Source: Phaeobacter gallaeciensis DSM 26640
Lineage (GTDB): Bacteria; Pseudomonadota; Alphaproteobacteria; Rhodobacterales; Rhodobacteraceae
Length of the DNA: 64,000 bases
Assembly (NCBI RefSeq): GCF_000511385.1
Contig: NC_023137.1
Coordinates: 1,123,001 to 1,187,000, forward strand
Reading direction: 5' to 3'
Part shown: one piece after another, positions 32,525 to 42,330 of the stretch
Position numbering within the stretch: position 1 is the first letter of the stretch
How the letters are laid out: each line of letters opens with the position of its first letter
Notes under the pieces: model-generated
The model's input: the letters and a program-made list of their open reading frames with translations, nothing else
What the model was told of the DNA's origin: nothing
The model's database searches: none
Made by a program: the position numbers and the translations under genes

Positions 32525-33358
32525 ATGAAACACCTGATTGCCACCACAGCCCTGGCCAGCTTTGCTCTGGCGCCGATCGCAGCCACTGCTGCGGAATGCA
32601 CCAATGACACCTGGAACAGGATTCAGGAGCGCGGCAAGATCGTTGTCGGCGTCAAAGCAGACTACAAGCCCTGGGGTTTCCGGGACACCGACGGGTCGAT
32701 TGTCGGCATGGAAATCGACATGGCCCAGGATATTGCTGAGACACTTGGCGTTGAACTGGAACTGACCCCGGTCGTCGCTTCGAACCGGATGCAGTTTCTG
32801 GAACAGGGTCAGATTGATCTGATGATTGCCACCATGACCGACCGCGCCGACCGCCGTGAAATCGTCGGAATTGTCGGCCCGAACTACTATACGTCGGGCA
32901 CTAATATCCTGGCCCCGAAGGCATTGGGGTTCTCTTCCTGGGAAGAATTGAACGGCAAACCGGTCTGTGGTGTGCAAGGTGCGTTCTACAATCAGATCAT
33001 TGAAGACAAATACGGCGCCCAAATCGTGGCCTTTGGTGGATCCGCTGAGGCTCGCCAGGCGTTGCGTGACAAGAAATGTGTTGCCTTCGTCTATGACGAT
33101 TCCTCGATCGGCTCGGCAATTGCTTCCGGCGAATGGGACGACTTCGAAATGCCGCTGGCGTCCGAGGACGACAGCCCCTGGGGCCTGGCGGTTCCGAAGG
33201 GAGAGGAGCACTGTGTCTTTGGCCGCTTCATGACCGGTATGCAGTACGGCTGGCACCAGGATGGCAGCCTGATCGATTGGGAAACCAAATGGGGCATCAA
33301 ACCGACGGCCTACCTGCAGGATCTGAACGCCAAGCTGGCAGACCCAGTCGCAGAATAA
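32525..33358 (+). CDS. Amino-acid ABC transporter, substrate-binding protein
   Basis: A 277-aa periplasmic binding protein with signal peptide ending ATAAE. Typical polar amino-acid motifs: KIVVGVKADYKPWGFRD, VGMEIDMAQDIAETLG, QIDLMIATMTDRADRR and GKPVCGVQGAFYNQ. Cysteines at the mature start and in PVCGV may form a disulfide. A GGGAGAGAA ribosome site precedes the ATG. The operon continues with two permeases and an ATPase. The substrate is not evident; candidates are acidic or basic amino acids or derivatives. Confidence 0.9.
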   Translation: MKHLIATTALASFALAPIAATAAECTNDTWNRIQERGKIVVGVKADYKPWGFRDTDGSIVGMEIDMAQDIAETLGVELELTPVVASNRMQFLEQGQIDLMIATMTDRADRREIVGIVGPNYYTSGTNILAPKALGFSSWEELNGKPVCGVQGAFYNQIIEDKYGAQIVAFGGSAEARQALRDKKCVAFVYDDSSIGSAIASGEWDDFEMPLASEDDSPWGLAVPKGEEHCVFGRFMTGMQYGWHQDGSLIDWETKWGIKPTAYLQDLNAKLADPVAE

Positions 33359-33386
33359 CCGTTGGCCATAGGGGGAGACCGTCGGC

Positions 33387-34142
33387 ATGACAGGTTTCGA
33401 AGCGTTTTTTGTGCAGCTTGCCGAGGATTTCCCGCGCTGGAATTTCATCTGGCTTTATGACGAGAAGCAGGCCGGACGCATCTTGTCCGGCCTGTGGATG
33501 ACGGTGAAGCTTAGCTTTGCCTGTGTACTGCTATCACTGCTGATCGGCATTGCAGGAGCCTGGCTGCAAGGGGCCCGCAACCGCATTCTTCGTGCGGGTG
33601 TTCAGGGCTACATCCAGTTCTTCCGCAACACACCGCCACTGGTACAGCTGCTGTTTTTCTACTTTGCATTGGGTCAGTTCACTCCCGTAGTAGCCGGTCC
33701 TGACGGCTGGACCGAAGTGCCAGTGGTCTCAGCTGCCGGCTGGGCCATCATTTCGCTGTCATTTTTTGCAGGAGCCTTCAACGTCGAAATCTTCCGGGCC
33801 GGGATTGAAGCTGTGCCGTATTCAACCCGCGAAGCTGCGGAAGCGCTGGGGATGAGCCGGACACAAACCTTCACCAATGTGGTCTTCCCCCTGGCATTAC
33901 GGGTTTCGATTCCTGCACTGAACAACAACCTTGTGAACTTAGTGAAGACCACCACCCAGGCTTTTGCCATCGCCGTGCCGGAGCTGCTGTATGAAAGCGT
34001 TTCTGTCTGGAACGATTTTCCATCAGCGCAGAACCCGACAATGCTGCTTCTTTTCGTTGTCTATCTGGGCCTCGTCGGGGTTCTGGTCTTCGGCATGAAC
34101 TCCTGGGAACGCAAAATGAGGATACCGGGCTATGGCCACTAA
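33387..34142 (+). CDS. Amino-acid ABC transporter, permease 1
   Basis: A 251-aa HisM/GlnP-type permease. About five membrane helices and the EAA loop EAAEALGMSRTQTFTNVVFP are visible. FFRNTPPLVQLLFFY is the characteristic start motif of polar amino-acid permeases. It starts 28 bases after the binding-protein gene and overlaps the second permease by 11 bases. The two permeases would form a heterodimer. Confidence 0.9.
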   Translation: MTGFEAFFVQLAEDFPRWNFIWLYDEKQAGRILSGLWMTVKLSFACVLLSLLIGIAGAWLQGARNRILRAGVQGYIQFFRNTPPLVQLLFFYFALGQFTPVVAGPDGWTEVPVVSAAGWAIISLSFFAGAFNVEIFRAGIEAVPYSTREAAEALGMSRTQTFTNVVFPLALRVSIPALNNNLVNLVKTTTQAFAIAVPELLYESVSVWNDFPSAQNPTMLLLFVVYLGLVGVLVFGMNSWERKMRIPGYGH

Positions 34143-35019
34143 CAACCTTCCGGGCATCAGTAGCCCAGCCCGCACCGACCTGCCGGTCCTGAAACCCTAT
34201 GTCCTTTCCGGTGGAACCTATGACGAGATGTTTCTGGTCCGTTGGCTGGCTGGCATCCCACCGCAGCTCATCCTGCTGATGTTGCTGGCCTGGCCGACTT
34301 TGGCCCTTGCCCAGACGCCCAGTTATGGCATGGGAGATGCCTTTGCGGCTCTTTGGCGTTGGATACCGTTTCTAACCTTTCAGGGCTTTGTTTTCAATGT
34401 CGTGATTTCGGTCTTTTCAATGCTGATCGGCACCTTCGCCGGAGCGGCTCTGGGGCTTGGGCAGATTTCTCAGAACAATTGGCTGCGACGCCTGAGCTGG
34501 GGGGTTACCCAGTTGTTCCGCAATGCGCCCTGGCTGGTAATCCTGTTTATCGTGTTGCTCGCCTTTCCATTTGAGATTGAGATCTTCGGCCTGGTGATCC
34601 CCATCCCAGCCTGGATGAAGGCCGTCATCGGATTGTCCCTTCCGATCATGGCGAATATCTCCGAAATTGTGCGCGGAGCTGTGATGTCTGTACCTTCGGC
34701 GCAATGGGAAGCAGCCGAAGCGCTGTCCTTCTCCAGGACGCAGACACTGTGGCAGATCATTCTGCCGCAATGCTTCAAACGCATGATCCCGCCGTGGATG
34801 AACTGGTATGCCATCCTGACAATGGCGACCCCGTTGTGCTCGCTGCTGGGTGTCGGTGAAATCATTACCTTTTCGCGCCAGGCAATGGAGGCGGAAAACA
34901 ACCGGCCTGAGCTTCTGGTGCCATTCTTCGGGTATGCGTTGGTTCTGTTCTTTGCCTATTGCTACCCGATCGCCCGCATCACAATCGCGCTGGAAAAGCG
35001 CTTTGCAGTCAAACTCTGA
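34132..35019 (+). CDS. Amino-acid ABC transporter, permease 2
   Basis: A 295-aa permease with a longer soluble N-terminus (~45 residues) before the first helix. LFRNAPWLVILFIVLL corresponds to the family start motif, and EAAEALSFSRTQTLWQIILP is the EAA loop that contacts the ATPase. It overlaps permease 1 and is followed after 12 bases by the ATPase gene. The extra N-terminal part distinguishes it from its partner. Confidence 0.9.
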   Translation: MATNNLPGISSPARTDLPVLKPYVLSGGTYDEMFLVRWLAGIPPQLILLMLLAWPTLALAQTPSYGMGDAFAALWRWIPFLTFQGFVFNVVISVFSMLIGTFAGAALGLGQISQNNWLRRLSWGVTQLFRNAPWLVILFIVLLAFPFEIEIFGLVIPIPAWMKAVIGLSLPIMANISEIVRGAVMSVPSAQWEAAEALSFSRTQTLWQIILPQCFKRMIPPWMNWYAILTMATPLCSLLGVGEIITFSRQAMEAENNRPELLVPFFGYALVLFFAYCYPIARITIALEKRFAVKL

Positions 35020-35031
35020 AAGGTCCGGACG

Positions 35032-35781
35032 ATGAATACTTGGACATCTGATCAACCGATTGTTTCCATCCGGGACGTGCACAAGTCCTTCGGGCAAATT
35101 GAAGTTCTGAAAGGCGTTAGCCTGGACATCATGAAGGGCGAGGTCATTTGCATCATCGGCCCGTCAGGATCAGGTAAATCGACTCTGATACGCTGCATCA
35201 ATGCGCTCAACGACATTCAGGGCGGCTCGATTACGGTCGAAGGCCAAGAGGTGCATGATGCACAGCTTGACCGGCTGCAGTTGCGCAAAAAGGTCGGCAT
35301 GGTTTTCCAGCAATACAACCTTTTCCCGCACAAGACCGCGCTGGAAAACGTGATGATGGCACCAGTAAAAGTGCTGAAGGAAGAAAAGATTGAAGTTGAG
35401 GAACGCGCACGTGCATTGCTGAAAAAGGTTCGGCTGGAAGGCAAAGAACACAGTTATCCCGGCGAGCTGTCGGGGGGCCAGCAGCAGCGGGTTGCCATTG
35501 CGCGCAGTCTGGCGATGCGTCCGGATGTCATGCTGTTTGATGAGGTGACCGCAGCCCTTGACCCGGAAACTGTGAAGGAGGTTTTGGTTACCATTAAGGA
35601 TCTGGCGGCGGATGGGATGACCTGCATCCTTGTAACGCATGAAATGGGGTTTGCTCGCGAAGTGGCGGACCACATCTATTTCACCGACAAGGGGGTGATT
35701 GTCGAACATGGTTCGCCTGACACGTTCTTTGACAACGCCCAGGATCCGCGTACAAAAGAGTTTCTGAGCCAGATTCTATAA
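35032..35781 (+). CDS. Amino-acid ABC transporter, ATPase
   Basis: A 249-aa GlnQ-type ATPase. Walker A is GPSGSGKSTLIRCIN, Q-loop VFQQYNLFPHKTALENV, signature LSGGQQQRVAIARSLAM, Walker B VMLFDEVTAALDPE, and the H-loop in LVTHEMGFAREV. Last gene of the four-gene transporter operon. A LysR regulator follows on the same strand after about 120 bases. Confidence 0.93.
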   Translation: MNTWTSDQPIVSIRDVHKSFGQIEVLKGVSLDIMKGEVICIIGPSGSGKSTLIRCINALNDIQGGSITVEGQEVHDAQLDRLQLRKKVGMVFQQYNLFPHKTALENVMMAPVKVLKEEKIEVEERARALLKKVRLEGKEHSYPGELSGGQQQRVAIARSLAMRPDVMLFDEVTAALDPETVKEVLVTIKDLAADGMTCILVTHEMGFAREVADHIYFTDKGVIVEHGSPDTFFDNAQDPRTKEFLSQIL

Positions 35782-35899
35782 CTGCTGCAGGGCACAGAAT
35801 GGCCGGGCTGGTCTGCTCTGTTCTGAGGTCCTTTGAGGAGCATGTTTCAGAAACCGTTGCGGGTGCTTCAGCAAGGATGATCATTCACGGGATAGACAG

Positions 35900-36904
35900 A
35901 TGAGCCGCAGCAAGCCCTCGGATCAGCTTCCGGATTTTTCGCTCCTGCGGAATTTCTGTGTCATTGCCGGTTCGGCCAGTCTCACCGAGGCGGCCGCAAA
36001 ATGCGACTTATCTCAACCTGCGCTTTCCCAGCAGTTGCAGCGGCTCGAAGCAGCTCTGGGTGTTTTGCTGATAGAGCGGAACACCCGGCCTATCCGTCTG
36101 ACGCGGGCAGGAAAGAGACTTGCAGAAGGGCTGCCCAGCCAATTGCAGGATCTGGTGAGACTGGTCGAACACGTACGCTCGACACCGAATGTCAGCCGCA
36201 AGAAGCTGAGGATTGCTATGCCGGACAGCATGTCCTGCACAATGGGGGCTGAATTCCTGTCAGTAGCGACATCTCTTGCAGATTCGGTGGAGTTGAGCGC
36301 GGGGATCTCTCCGTGGGCGGATGACGCGCTATTGGGGCGCAGCTTCGATCTTATGGTCGACAGCCTGCCCTATGACACACTTGGCTATGTGAACCCGGCC
36401 AAAATCTTCATAGATCCTTATGTCCTGGTCTACCCCGCCTCGCTGCCCCGCAAGCGACCGGAAGACTTTGTCGTCACCGATCCTCAGATCGCCTATGCGC
36501 CTACCACAAAGTTCGGAGTGCGCGCGGCCAGGATTGCACGGCAATTGGGAGCGGATACCGAGCCTGCCTTCAGCTTTGATTCAAGCCAGAGCCTGCTGCG
36601 CTTTGTTCAGGTCGGTTATGGCTGGGCCGTAACTTCTGTCCTGTGTCTTTATCAGACACCTGCAGCTTTACGTGATCTCTCGATTTTCCTTGCGCCGCCT
36701 GAAGCATGCCGCACGCTAATGCTTCTCAGCCGCACTGAAGAAATGCAGGAGCTGTCCCAAGACGTGAACCAACGGCTGGTCAAGGTGTTCAAAGAGCTGG
36801 TGGACGGCCCCTGGCAAAAAATGTCGCCAGAGGCCGCGAGTTACTTGAGACTAGCGAACCCGGATATCTTTTCTGACCCGGATACGCCGCTGTCAAACGG
36901 CTAA
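35900..36904 (+). CDS. LysR-family transcriptional regulator
   Basis: A 334-aa LysR regulator, slightly longer than usual. HTH: FSLLRNFCVIAGSASLTEAA and LSQPALSQQLQRLEAALGVLLIER. The effector domain begins near KLRIAMPDSMSC and ends with a tail VKVFKELVDGPWQ. It lies downstream of the amino-acid transporter and convergent with a glutamine amidotransferase gene (only four bases between stops), so it probably controls one or both. The classical LysR build here contrasts with the truncated LysR-receiver hybrid at 28122. Confidence 0.88.
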   Translation: MSRSKPSDQLPDFSLLRNFCVIAGSASLTEAAAKCDLSQPALSQQLQRLEAALGVLLIERNTRPIRLTRAGKRLAEGLPSQLQDLVRLVEHVRSTPNVSRKKLRIAMPDSMSCTMGAEFLSVATSLADSVELSAGISPWADDALLGRSFDLMVDSLPYDTLGYVNPAKIFIDPYVLVYPASLPRKRPEDFVVTDPQIAYAPTTKFGVRAARIARQLGADTEPAFSFDSSQSLLRFVQVGYGWAVTSVLCLYQTPAALRDLSIFLAPPEACRTLMLLSRTEEMQELSQDVNQRLVKVFKELVDGPWQKMSPEAASYLRLANPDIFSDPDTPLSNG

Positions 36905-36908
36905 GTGG

Positions 36909-37712
36909 TCAAGCCGTTAGCGCTGCCTGGCCTGCAACATACTGAACCCAATTTGTCAGTTCCCGGGTCCGGGTGTTGATTTCGAAGTCATCGACCGAAC
37001 AGCCCAGCCGATTTGCGGTTTCCGGATCGCTTTCAACCGTCAGCAAATCCTTGACAGCAACACCGGTGTTGAAAAACAGACTGCCGTTCTCACGGATCGC
37101 ATTGGCCACGATCGAGGGTGATATTTCAGGATGGTATTGAAGGCCCCAGAAATCTGCGCCGCTTTGGCGCACAGCCATAGCTTGGACAGCGCTATGCGCG
37201 TTGAAGGCCAGACAATCGCCGCCATCGGGCATGCGGGTGACTTCGTCACGGTGAGCACAAGCGACACTGAAACCTGACCGGCGGCCCTTCATCATCGGAT
37301 GTATTGCGCCCTTTCTTGTAAGCTCTACATTCAGCGCAAGCCCGGTTTCCTTGCCCTTTCGGCAAGCGGCAATTTCTCCCCCCAGACAGATGGTGCCGAT
37401 CTGCAAGCCGTAGCAGACACCCAGAACCGGGCGTCCGGTTTCGAAAGCAAGATCGCAAGCCGCCCGGATGGGGCGGGCCAAGTCGTCATTCGCTGGCCAT
37501 TCGTCGCCGGCCCCAGTCATAACAATGCCATCCACACCTGCAAAATCTGCGCGTGTCATCTCGGTCTTGTAGGGCTCGGCGACACGGATTTTAATACTTG
37601 GTGTGACTGCTGAGAACACTCGGGCAAAGTTTTGCGGCGCGGCCCGTCCTTGCTGACGTCGGCTGCTGGCAAGATTGGGGGAACTAGATTCTACAATCAG
37701 AATTTCGGTCAT
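36909..37712 (-). CDS. Class-I glutamine amidotransferase-like protein
   Basis: A 267-aa stand-alone GATase1 protein. Nucleophile C100 in GRPVLGVCYGLQ and the His-x-Glu of the triad in GLQYHPEIS are present, so it should hydrolyse glutamine or gamma-glutamyl compounds. No synthetase domain or partner gene is adjacent. Relatives in amino-acid or polyamine catabolic clusters hydrolyse gamma-glutamyl intermediates. Setting between an amino-acid and a peptide transporter suggests use of imported gamma-glutamyl or amide compounds. Substrate unknown. Confidence 0.82.
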   Translation of the reverse strand: MTEILIVESSSPNLASSRRQQGRAAPQNFARVFSAVTPSIKIRVAEPYKTEMTRADFAGVDGIVMTGAGDEWPANDDLARPIRAACDLAFETGRPVLGVCYGLQIGTICLGGEIAACRKGKETGLALNVELTRKGAIHPMMKGRRSGFSVACAHRDEVTRMPDGGDCLAFNAHSAVQAMAVRQSGADFWGLQYHPEISPSIVANAIRENGSLFFNTGVAVKDLLTVESDPETANRLGCSVDDFEINTRTRELTNWVQYVAGQAALTA

Positions 37713-37768
37713 GTTCTTCCTTGGTCAATTGAATCGATTTTCTGCTGAGTGCTTCTTGCGCGATTTGG

Positions 37769-39859
37769 TTACTCCGCGGCGATCTTGATCACTGGTTTCA
37801 TGCGCCCCAGCACTTCGTCGCTGAGGTGGCATTTGATCTGATGGCCGCCATCCAAAGTGCGTACGGGCGGTACATCCTTTTCACACAGGCCCCCCGGCAC
37901 TTCGGACTTCCAACGGCAACGGGTCTGGAATGGGCAGCCCGGAGGCGGGTTCATTGCGGAAGGGATATCGCCATCCAGCACGATGTGCTCTTTCTCGATA
38001 GAGGTGTCGGCGATTGGTACCGCTGACAAGAGCGCTTCGGTGTAGGGGTGATAAGGGGGCGAGAACACCTGGTCGGTATCGCCCAGCTCCACCACATGGC
38101 CGAGATACATCACCATCACCCGGTCGGAGAGATAGCGTACAATCGACAGGTCATGAGAGATGAACAGCAGCGTGGTTTTCTCGTTCCGCTGGATTTCCAT
38201 CAGCAGATCCGTCACGGCCGCCTGCACTGACACGTCCAGCGCTGACACGGGCTCATCCGCCACCACGATACGGGCGCCGCCGGCAAAGGCACGGGCGATG
38301 CCCACACGCTGCTTCTGGCCACCCGACAGCTGCCGGGGCATCCGGTCGGCAAAGGCGCGGGGCAGCTTCACCAGGTCCAGAAGCTCCAGCATTCTTTTGC
38401 GGCGCGCGGCCTCGGAATTGCCGATGCCGAAGATTTCCAGCGCCCGCATGATCTGGCGGCCCACGGTCATTGACGGGTTCAGCGTGTCAAAGGGGTTCTG
38501 GAACACCATCTGCACGTCTGAAACGGTTCTGGTGTCGCGTTCCTCAATCGGGGTCTGCTCGATGTTCTGATTATCCAGCAGGATCTGACCCTCGGTCGCG
38601 GTTTCCAGGCCCATCAGCACCTTGGCAAAGGTGGATTTGCCGCAGCCGGATTCGCCGACAATGGCCAGAGTTTCGGATTCGCGAGTCTCGAAACTGAGGG
38701 TCTCGTTGGCCTTCACGACCTTCTTCTCGCCGCCGCCAAACAGCGCATTGGCCGCGACCTCATAGTATTTCTTGAGGTCTTCCATCTTCAGGATCACTTT
38801 GCCGGGCGCTGTCTTTTCCTTCTGCTCGCCAACGGCAATGGGCGCGTTCCAGTCGATTTCCTGGAACTTCAGGCAACGGGTTTCGTGGCGGTCATTGCCA
38901 TGCACCGGCGACATCGGGATAACCTGATCGACATCGCAGCGGCCTTCTTCGAAATAGTCGCAGCGCGGGCCAAAGTTGCAGCCGTTGGGCCGTTCATGGG
39001 GCAGGGGGAAGTTGCCGGGAATGGCCACCAGCGGGCGCGAGTTTTTGTCGGCGCCCGGCAGCGGGATTGAGCGGAACAGCGCCTGGGTATAGGGATGCTG
39101 CATTTCATCAAACACATCCGCGATCGAGCCGCGCTCAACCGCTTCGCCAGAATACATCACACACAGGCGGTCACAGGTTTCCAGCACCAGGCCGAGGTTG
39201 TGTGAGATGAACAGCATCGAGGTTCCGTATTTCTTACCCAGATCTTTCACCAGCTCAACCACAGCGGCCTCAACCGTTACGTCCAGCGCGGTGGTGGGTT
39301 CATCCAGGATCAGCAGCGACGGTTTCGACATCAGCGCCATCGCAATCACGATCCGCTGCTGCTGGCCGCCCGACAGCTGGTGCGGGAAGGAGTTCAGCAT
39401 CCGCTCCGGGTCGGGCAGGCGCACGTCGGTCACCACTTCCATCGCCCGGTTGTAGGCTTCCTTCTCGCTGACGCCCTCGTGGATCATCGGCACTTCCATC
39501 AGCTGCTTGCCGATTTTCATCGCCGGATTGAGCGAGGCCATCGGCTCCTGATAGATCATCGCGATCTCATTGCCGCGGATGTCGCGCAGCTCTTCGGCGC
39601 TCATCTCGGCCAGGTCGCGGCCCTTGAACTTGATGGTGCCGCCGACAACGCGGCCGTTCTTGCCCAGGTCCTGCATGACGCCAAGCGCCACGGTGGATTT
39701 GCCGCAGCCGGACTCGCCGACCAGCCCGACAGCCTCACCCGGTTGCACGGCTACGGAAAAGTCCATCACCGCAGGAATTTCGCGCAGGCGGGTGAAGAAG
39801 GAGATGGACAGCTTGTCAATCTCGAGGATCGGGCCGTCGTAGTCTGCCAGTTTGTTCAT
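37769..39859 (-). CDS. Peptide ABC transporter, fused ATPases (DppD-DppF type)
   Basis: A 696-aa protein with two complete ATPase domains in tandem. Domain 1: Walker A near residues 48-56 (GESGCGKSTVALG), LSGGQQQRIVIAMALM and ILDEPTTALDVT. Domain 2 (from ~360): GESGCGKSTFAKVLMG, LSGGQKQRVGIARAFAGG and ADEPVSALDVS. Each ends with the oligopeptide-transporter Cys motif (CNFGPRCDYFEEGRCD; GCPFQTRCRW). It energises the two permeases encoded upstream. Fused DppD-DppF proteins are common in alphaproteobacteria. Confidence 0.92.
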   Translation of the reverse strand: MNKLADYDGPILEIDKLSISFFTRLREIPAVMDFSVAVQPGEAVGLVGESGCGKSTVALGVMQDLGKNGRVVGGTIKFKGRDLAEMSAEELRDIRGNEIAMIYQEPMASLNPAMKIGKQLMEVPMIHEGVSEKEAYNRAMEVVTDVRLPDPERMLNSFPHQLSGGQQQRIVIAMALMSKPSLLILDEPTTALDVTVEAAVVELVKDLGKKYGTSMLFISHNLGLVLETCDRLCVMYSGEAVERGSIADVFDEMQHPYTQALFRSIPLPGADKNSRPLVAIPGNFPLPHERPNGCNFGPRCDYFEEGRCDVDQVIPMSPVHGNDRHETRCLKFQEIDWNAPIAVGEQKEKTAPGKVILKMEDLKKYYEVAANALFGGGEKKVVKANETLSFETRESETLAIVGESGCGKSTFAKVLMGLETATEGQILLDNQNIEQTPIEERDTRTVSDVQMVFQNPFDTLNPSMTVGRQIMRALEIFGIGNSEAARRKRMLELLDLVKLPRAFADRMPRQLSGGQKQRVGIARAFAGGARIVVADEPVSALDVSVQAAVTDLLMEIQRNEKTTLLFISHDLSIVRYLSDRVMVMYLGHVVELGDTDQVFSPPYHPYTEALLSAVPIADTSIEKEHIVLDGDIPSAMNPPPGCPFQTRCRWKSEVPGGLCEKDVPPVRTLDGGHQIKCHLSDEVLGRMKPVIKIAAE

Positions 39860-39953
39860 TTTCGTGTCTCCCTGTTGGAGCGGGAGGGGAAGAGATCCCC
39901 TTCATCTGGCTCCAATTGTCCGGAGGACCGGGCGGCCCGGTCCTCCAGCCGGA

Positions 39954-41159
39954 TCAGTCTTTCAGGCTTTCTTCGCGCAGGGTGTCCCCCAGCAGATTGA
40001 GGCCTAGTACGAGGCTCATGAGGGCCAAGGCAGGTGCCAAAGCGGGATGAGCATACAGCGCCAGGAACTTCCGGCCTTCGTTGATGGTGGTGCCCCAGTC
40101 CGGACTTTCCGGGGTCAGGCCGAGGCCGAAGAAGCCCAAGGCGCCTAAAAGGATCGCGGTGTAGCCGATGCGCAGGCAGAAATCGACGATCAGCGGCCCG
40201 CGGGCGTTTGGCAGGATTTCCCACAGCATGATGTACCAGGGACGCTCACCGCGGGTCTGGGCAGCTGCAACAAAATCACGTGTCTTAATATCCAGAACCT
40301 GGCCGCGCACGATGCGGAACTTGGCTGGCGCGCCAACCACCGCGATGATCGCAAAAATGTTCTTGAGACCTGGTTCGATCAGGAAAATTCCTGTCGGGTC
40401 ATAGTCAAAGGCGGTTCCGAGATAGGCCCATGTTCCGATACCCAAGGTAGTCCCGATCAGCACATTGCGTAGCATCGGACGCACATAGAAGCGGGATTGC
40501 CAGAACAGGCAGAAGAAGATCATCGGGAAGAGGAAGATGACTGCCGCAAGAATGTTGGGTACCGATGCCTGCCAAGAATGCCCGGCGGCAAAGCTGATGG
40601 CCGGGCCGCCTGCGCGGATTTCCGGAGTCACCAGAAGGTAGAACAGCAGGATGACTGGAAAGGCGATGATTAGGTTCGCTGCGAAGGTCAAAACAGTGTC
40701 CATTCGGCCACCGTAGTATCCAGCAGGCAGGCCCAGAGTGATCCCCACCATGAAGGCAAAAACTGTCGCAACAGGAGAGACGGTCAGAACGATCCGACTA
40801 CCGGAAACCAGCCGCGAGAAGACGTCGCGGGCCAGATTGTCGCCGCCCAGAAGATACCAGGAATAAGTGTCTTCGTCCGCACCGGGAATGGCACTGCCCG
40901 GCAAGGCATTCTTCATGCCGGAGAACTGGCCGTAAGGATCATGGGTGATGATCTGATTTGCAAAGATTGCAGTCAGAACCCAGAACAGCACCAGGGAGAA
41001 ACCCGCGACTCCAATAGGGCTGTCAAAGATCTGGCCATAAAGGCCGGTTTTGCGGCGTGTGGCAATGGATCCGGTCAGGATGACTGCCATGCAGGCCCAG
41101 ACGGGTAGAAAACGCAGGCCCAGCTGCAAGAGAAGTTCGGGAGTTGTTAGATCAGTCAT
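39954..41159 (-). CDS. Peptide ABC transporter, DppC-type permease
   Basis: A 401-aa permease, longer than the usual ~300 residues. An N-terminal membrane segment, then IGVAGFSLVLFWVLTAIFAN, is followed by a periplasmic insert (GQFSGMKNALPGSAIPGADE). The permease domain follows with LGGDNLARDVFSRLVSGSRI and an EAA loop VAAAQTRGERPWYIML. Extra helices in the middle (about residues 205-270) explain the length. It pairs with the DppB-type protein encoded 12 bases upstream. Confidence 0.88.
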   Translation of the reverse strand: MTDLTTPELLLQLGLRFLPVWACMAVILTGSIATRRKTGLYGQIFDSPIGVAGFSLVLFWVLTAIFANQIITHDPYGQFSGMKNALPGSAIPGADEDTYSWYLLGGDNLARDVFSRLVSGSRIVLTVSPVATVFAFMVGITLGLPAGYYGGRMDTVLTFAANLIIAFPVILLFYLLVTPEIRAGGPAISFAAGHSWQASVPNILAAVIFLFPMIFFCLFWQSRFYVRPMLRNVLIGTTLGIGTWAYLGTAFDYDPTGIFLIEPGLKNIFAIIAVVGAPAKFRIVRGQVLDIKTRDFVAAAQTRGERPWYIMLWEILPNARGPLIVDFCLRIGYTAILLGALGFFGLGLTPESPDWGTTINEGRKFLALYAHPALAPALALMSLVLGLNLLGDTLREESLKD

Positions 41160-41171
41160 GGTCCCGGATCC

Positions 41172-42257
41172 TTAGTTGACGCGGATGCGCGGGTTGAGGA
41201 AGACATAGCCGATGTCGGAGATGAGCTGGGTCAGCAGCACCACGATTACCGCAACTACAGAAATGCCCATCAGCAGTTCGATGTCATTGTTGCCCGCGGC
41301 CTGAACCAGCGCCCAGCCGAAGCCCTTGTAATTGAAGATCGTCTCCACAATCACAACACCGGTCAGCAGCCAGGGAATTTGCAGCATGATAACAGTAAAA
41401 GGGGTAATCATTGCATTCCTGAGCGCGTGTTTCAGCACAATTGAACGGAAGCTCACGCCTTTGAGGCGGGCGGTGCGGATGTACTGCGCGGTCATCACCT
41501 CGGTCATCGAGGCGCGGGTCATCCGGGCGATGTAGCCCATGCCGTAGAATGTCAGCGCCAGGACAGGCAGAGTGAAGTTGGCAAAGGTAATGCCCTTCAT
41601 CGCCGTGGCAGCAGAGGCTTTGAACAGGGTTGGGCCCTCAATCAGCCCCCAGTCTGTCAGCAGCGGTGAAATCCCGGCATTCTTCGATGCGAAAAAGGAT
41701 ATCAGTACAACCGCAGACACATACTCCGGGGTGGAGGTGGTAACAATTGAGAACGTGGAGAGCAGCCGGTCAGCCCAGAAGCCTTCGCGCATGCCGGCCA
41801 GAACCCCGATCAGCAGAGACAGCGGCACCATGACACAGAGCACCGCAAGCATCAGATAACCGGTGGTGCCTAGCCGTTTGGCGATGACGGTGCTGACCTC
41901 TTCCTTGAATACTGTGGAGAAGCCGAACTCCCCCTGAAACACGCCGCAGTACTGCGGAGCCGCTTCCGCAGGACGCACTGGCCTCGAACAGCGGGTGTGC
42001 ATATCTCCGTCCGCATCGGTCAGCCGTGCGGATGGGACGACTCCAAGCCATTCGCCGTATTTGGAAAAGATGTCCTGTGTATAACCGCGGTCTGCCAGCC
42101 AGGAGAGGACTTCGGCGTCGCTCATACGGGCATTGGCCTCAGTCTTGGCCAGCTTTTCAAGATTGGGCATTAGATTGGTCAGGAAGAAGACCACAAAGGT
42201 CAGGCAAGCCGCCGTCAAAAGCATGACGCCGAACCGCCGTAGAATGAAGTGTCGCAT
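41172..42257 (-). CDS. Peptide ABC transporter, DppB-type permease
   Basis: A 361-aa permease with the DppB N-terminus (MRHFILRRFGVMLLTAACLT), a large periplasmic loop (about residues 32-130) containing a Cys pair (HTRCSRPVRPAEAAPQYC), and the C-terminal permease domain with the EAA loop IRTARLKGVSFRSIVLKHAL. The loop is followed by GFSTVFKEEVSTVIAKRLG. It forms the channel with the DppC-type permease. Confidence 0.9.
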   Translation of the reverse strand: MRHFILRRFGVMLLTAACLTFVVFFLTNLMPNLEKLAKTEANARMSDAEVLSWLADRGYTQDIFSKYGEWLGVVPSARLTDADGDMHTRCSRPVRPAEAAPQYCGVFQGEFGFSTVFKEEVSTVIAKRLGTTGYLMLAVLCVMVPLSLLIGVLAGMREGFWADRLLSTFSIVTTSTPEYVSAVVLISFFASKNAGISPLLTDWGLIEGPTLFKASAATAMKGITFANFTLPVLALTFYGMGYIARMTRASMTEVMTAQYIRTARLKGVSFRSIVLKHALRNAMITPFTVIMLQIPWLLTGVVIVETIFNYKGFGWALVQAAGNNDIELLMGISVVAVIVVLLTQLISDIGYVFLNPRIRVN

Positions 42258-42330
42258 GGTAACTCCGAGTGTTCAGGCAGGCCACGGGGGGAGCACAGGT
42301 CCGCAGCCTGCCGTGCCTAAACGCTAGGGT

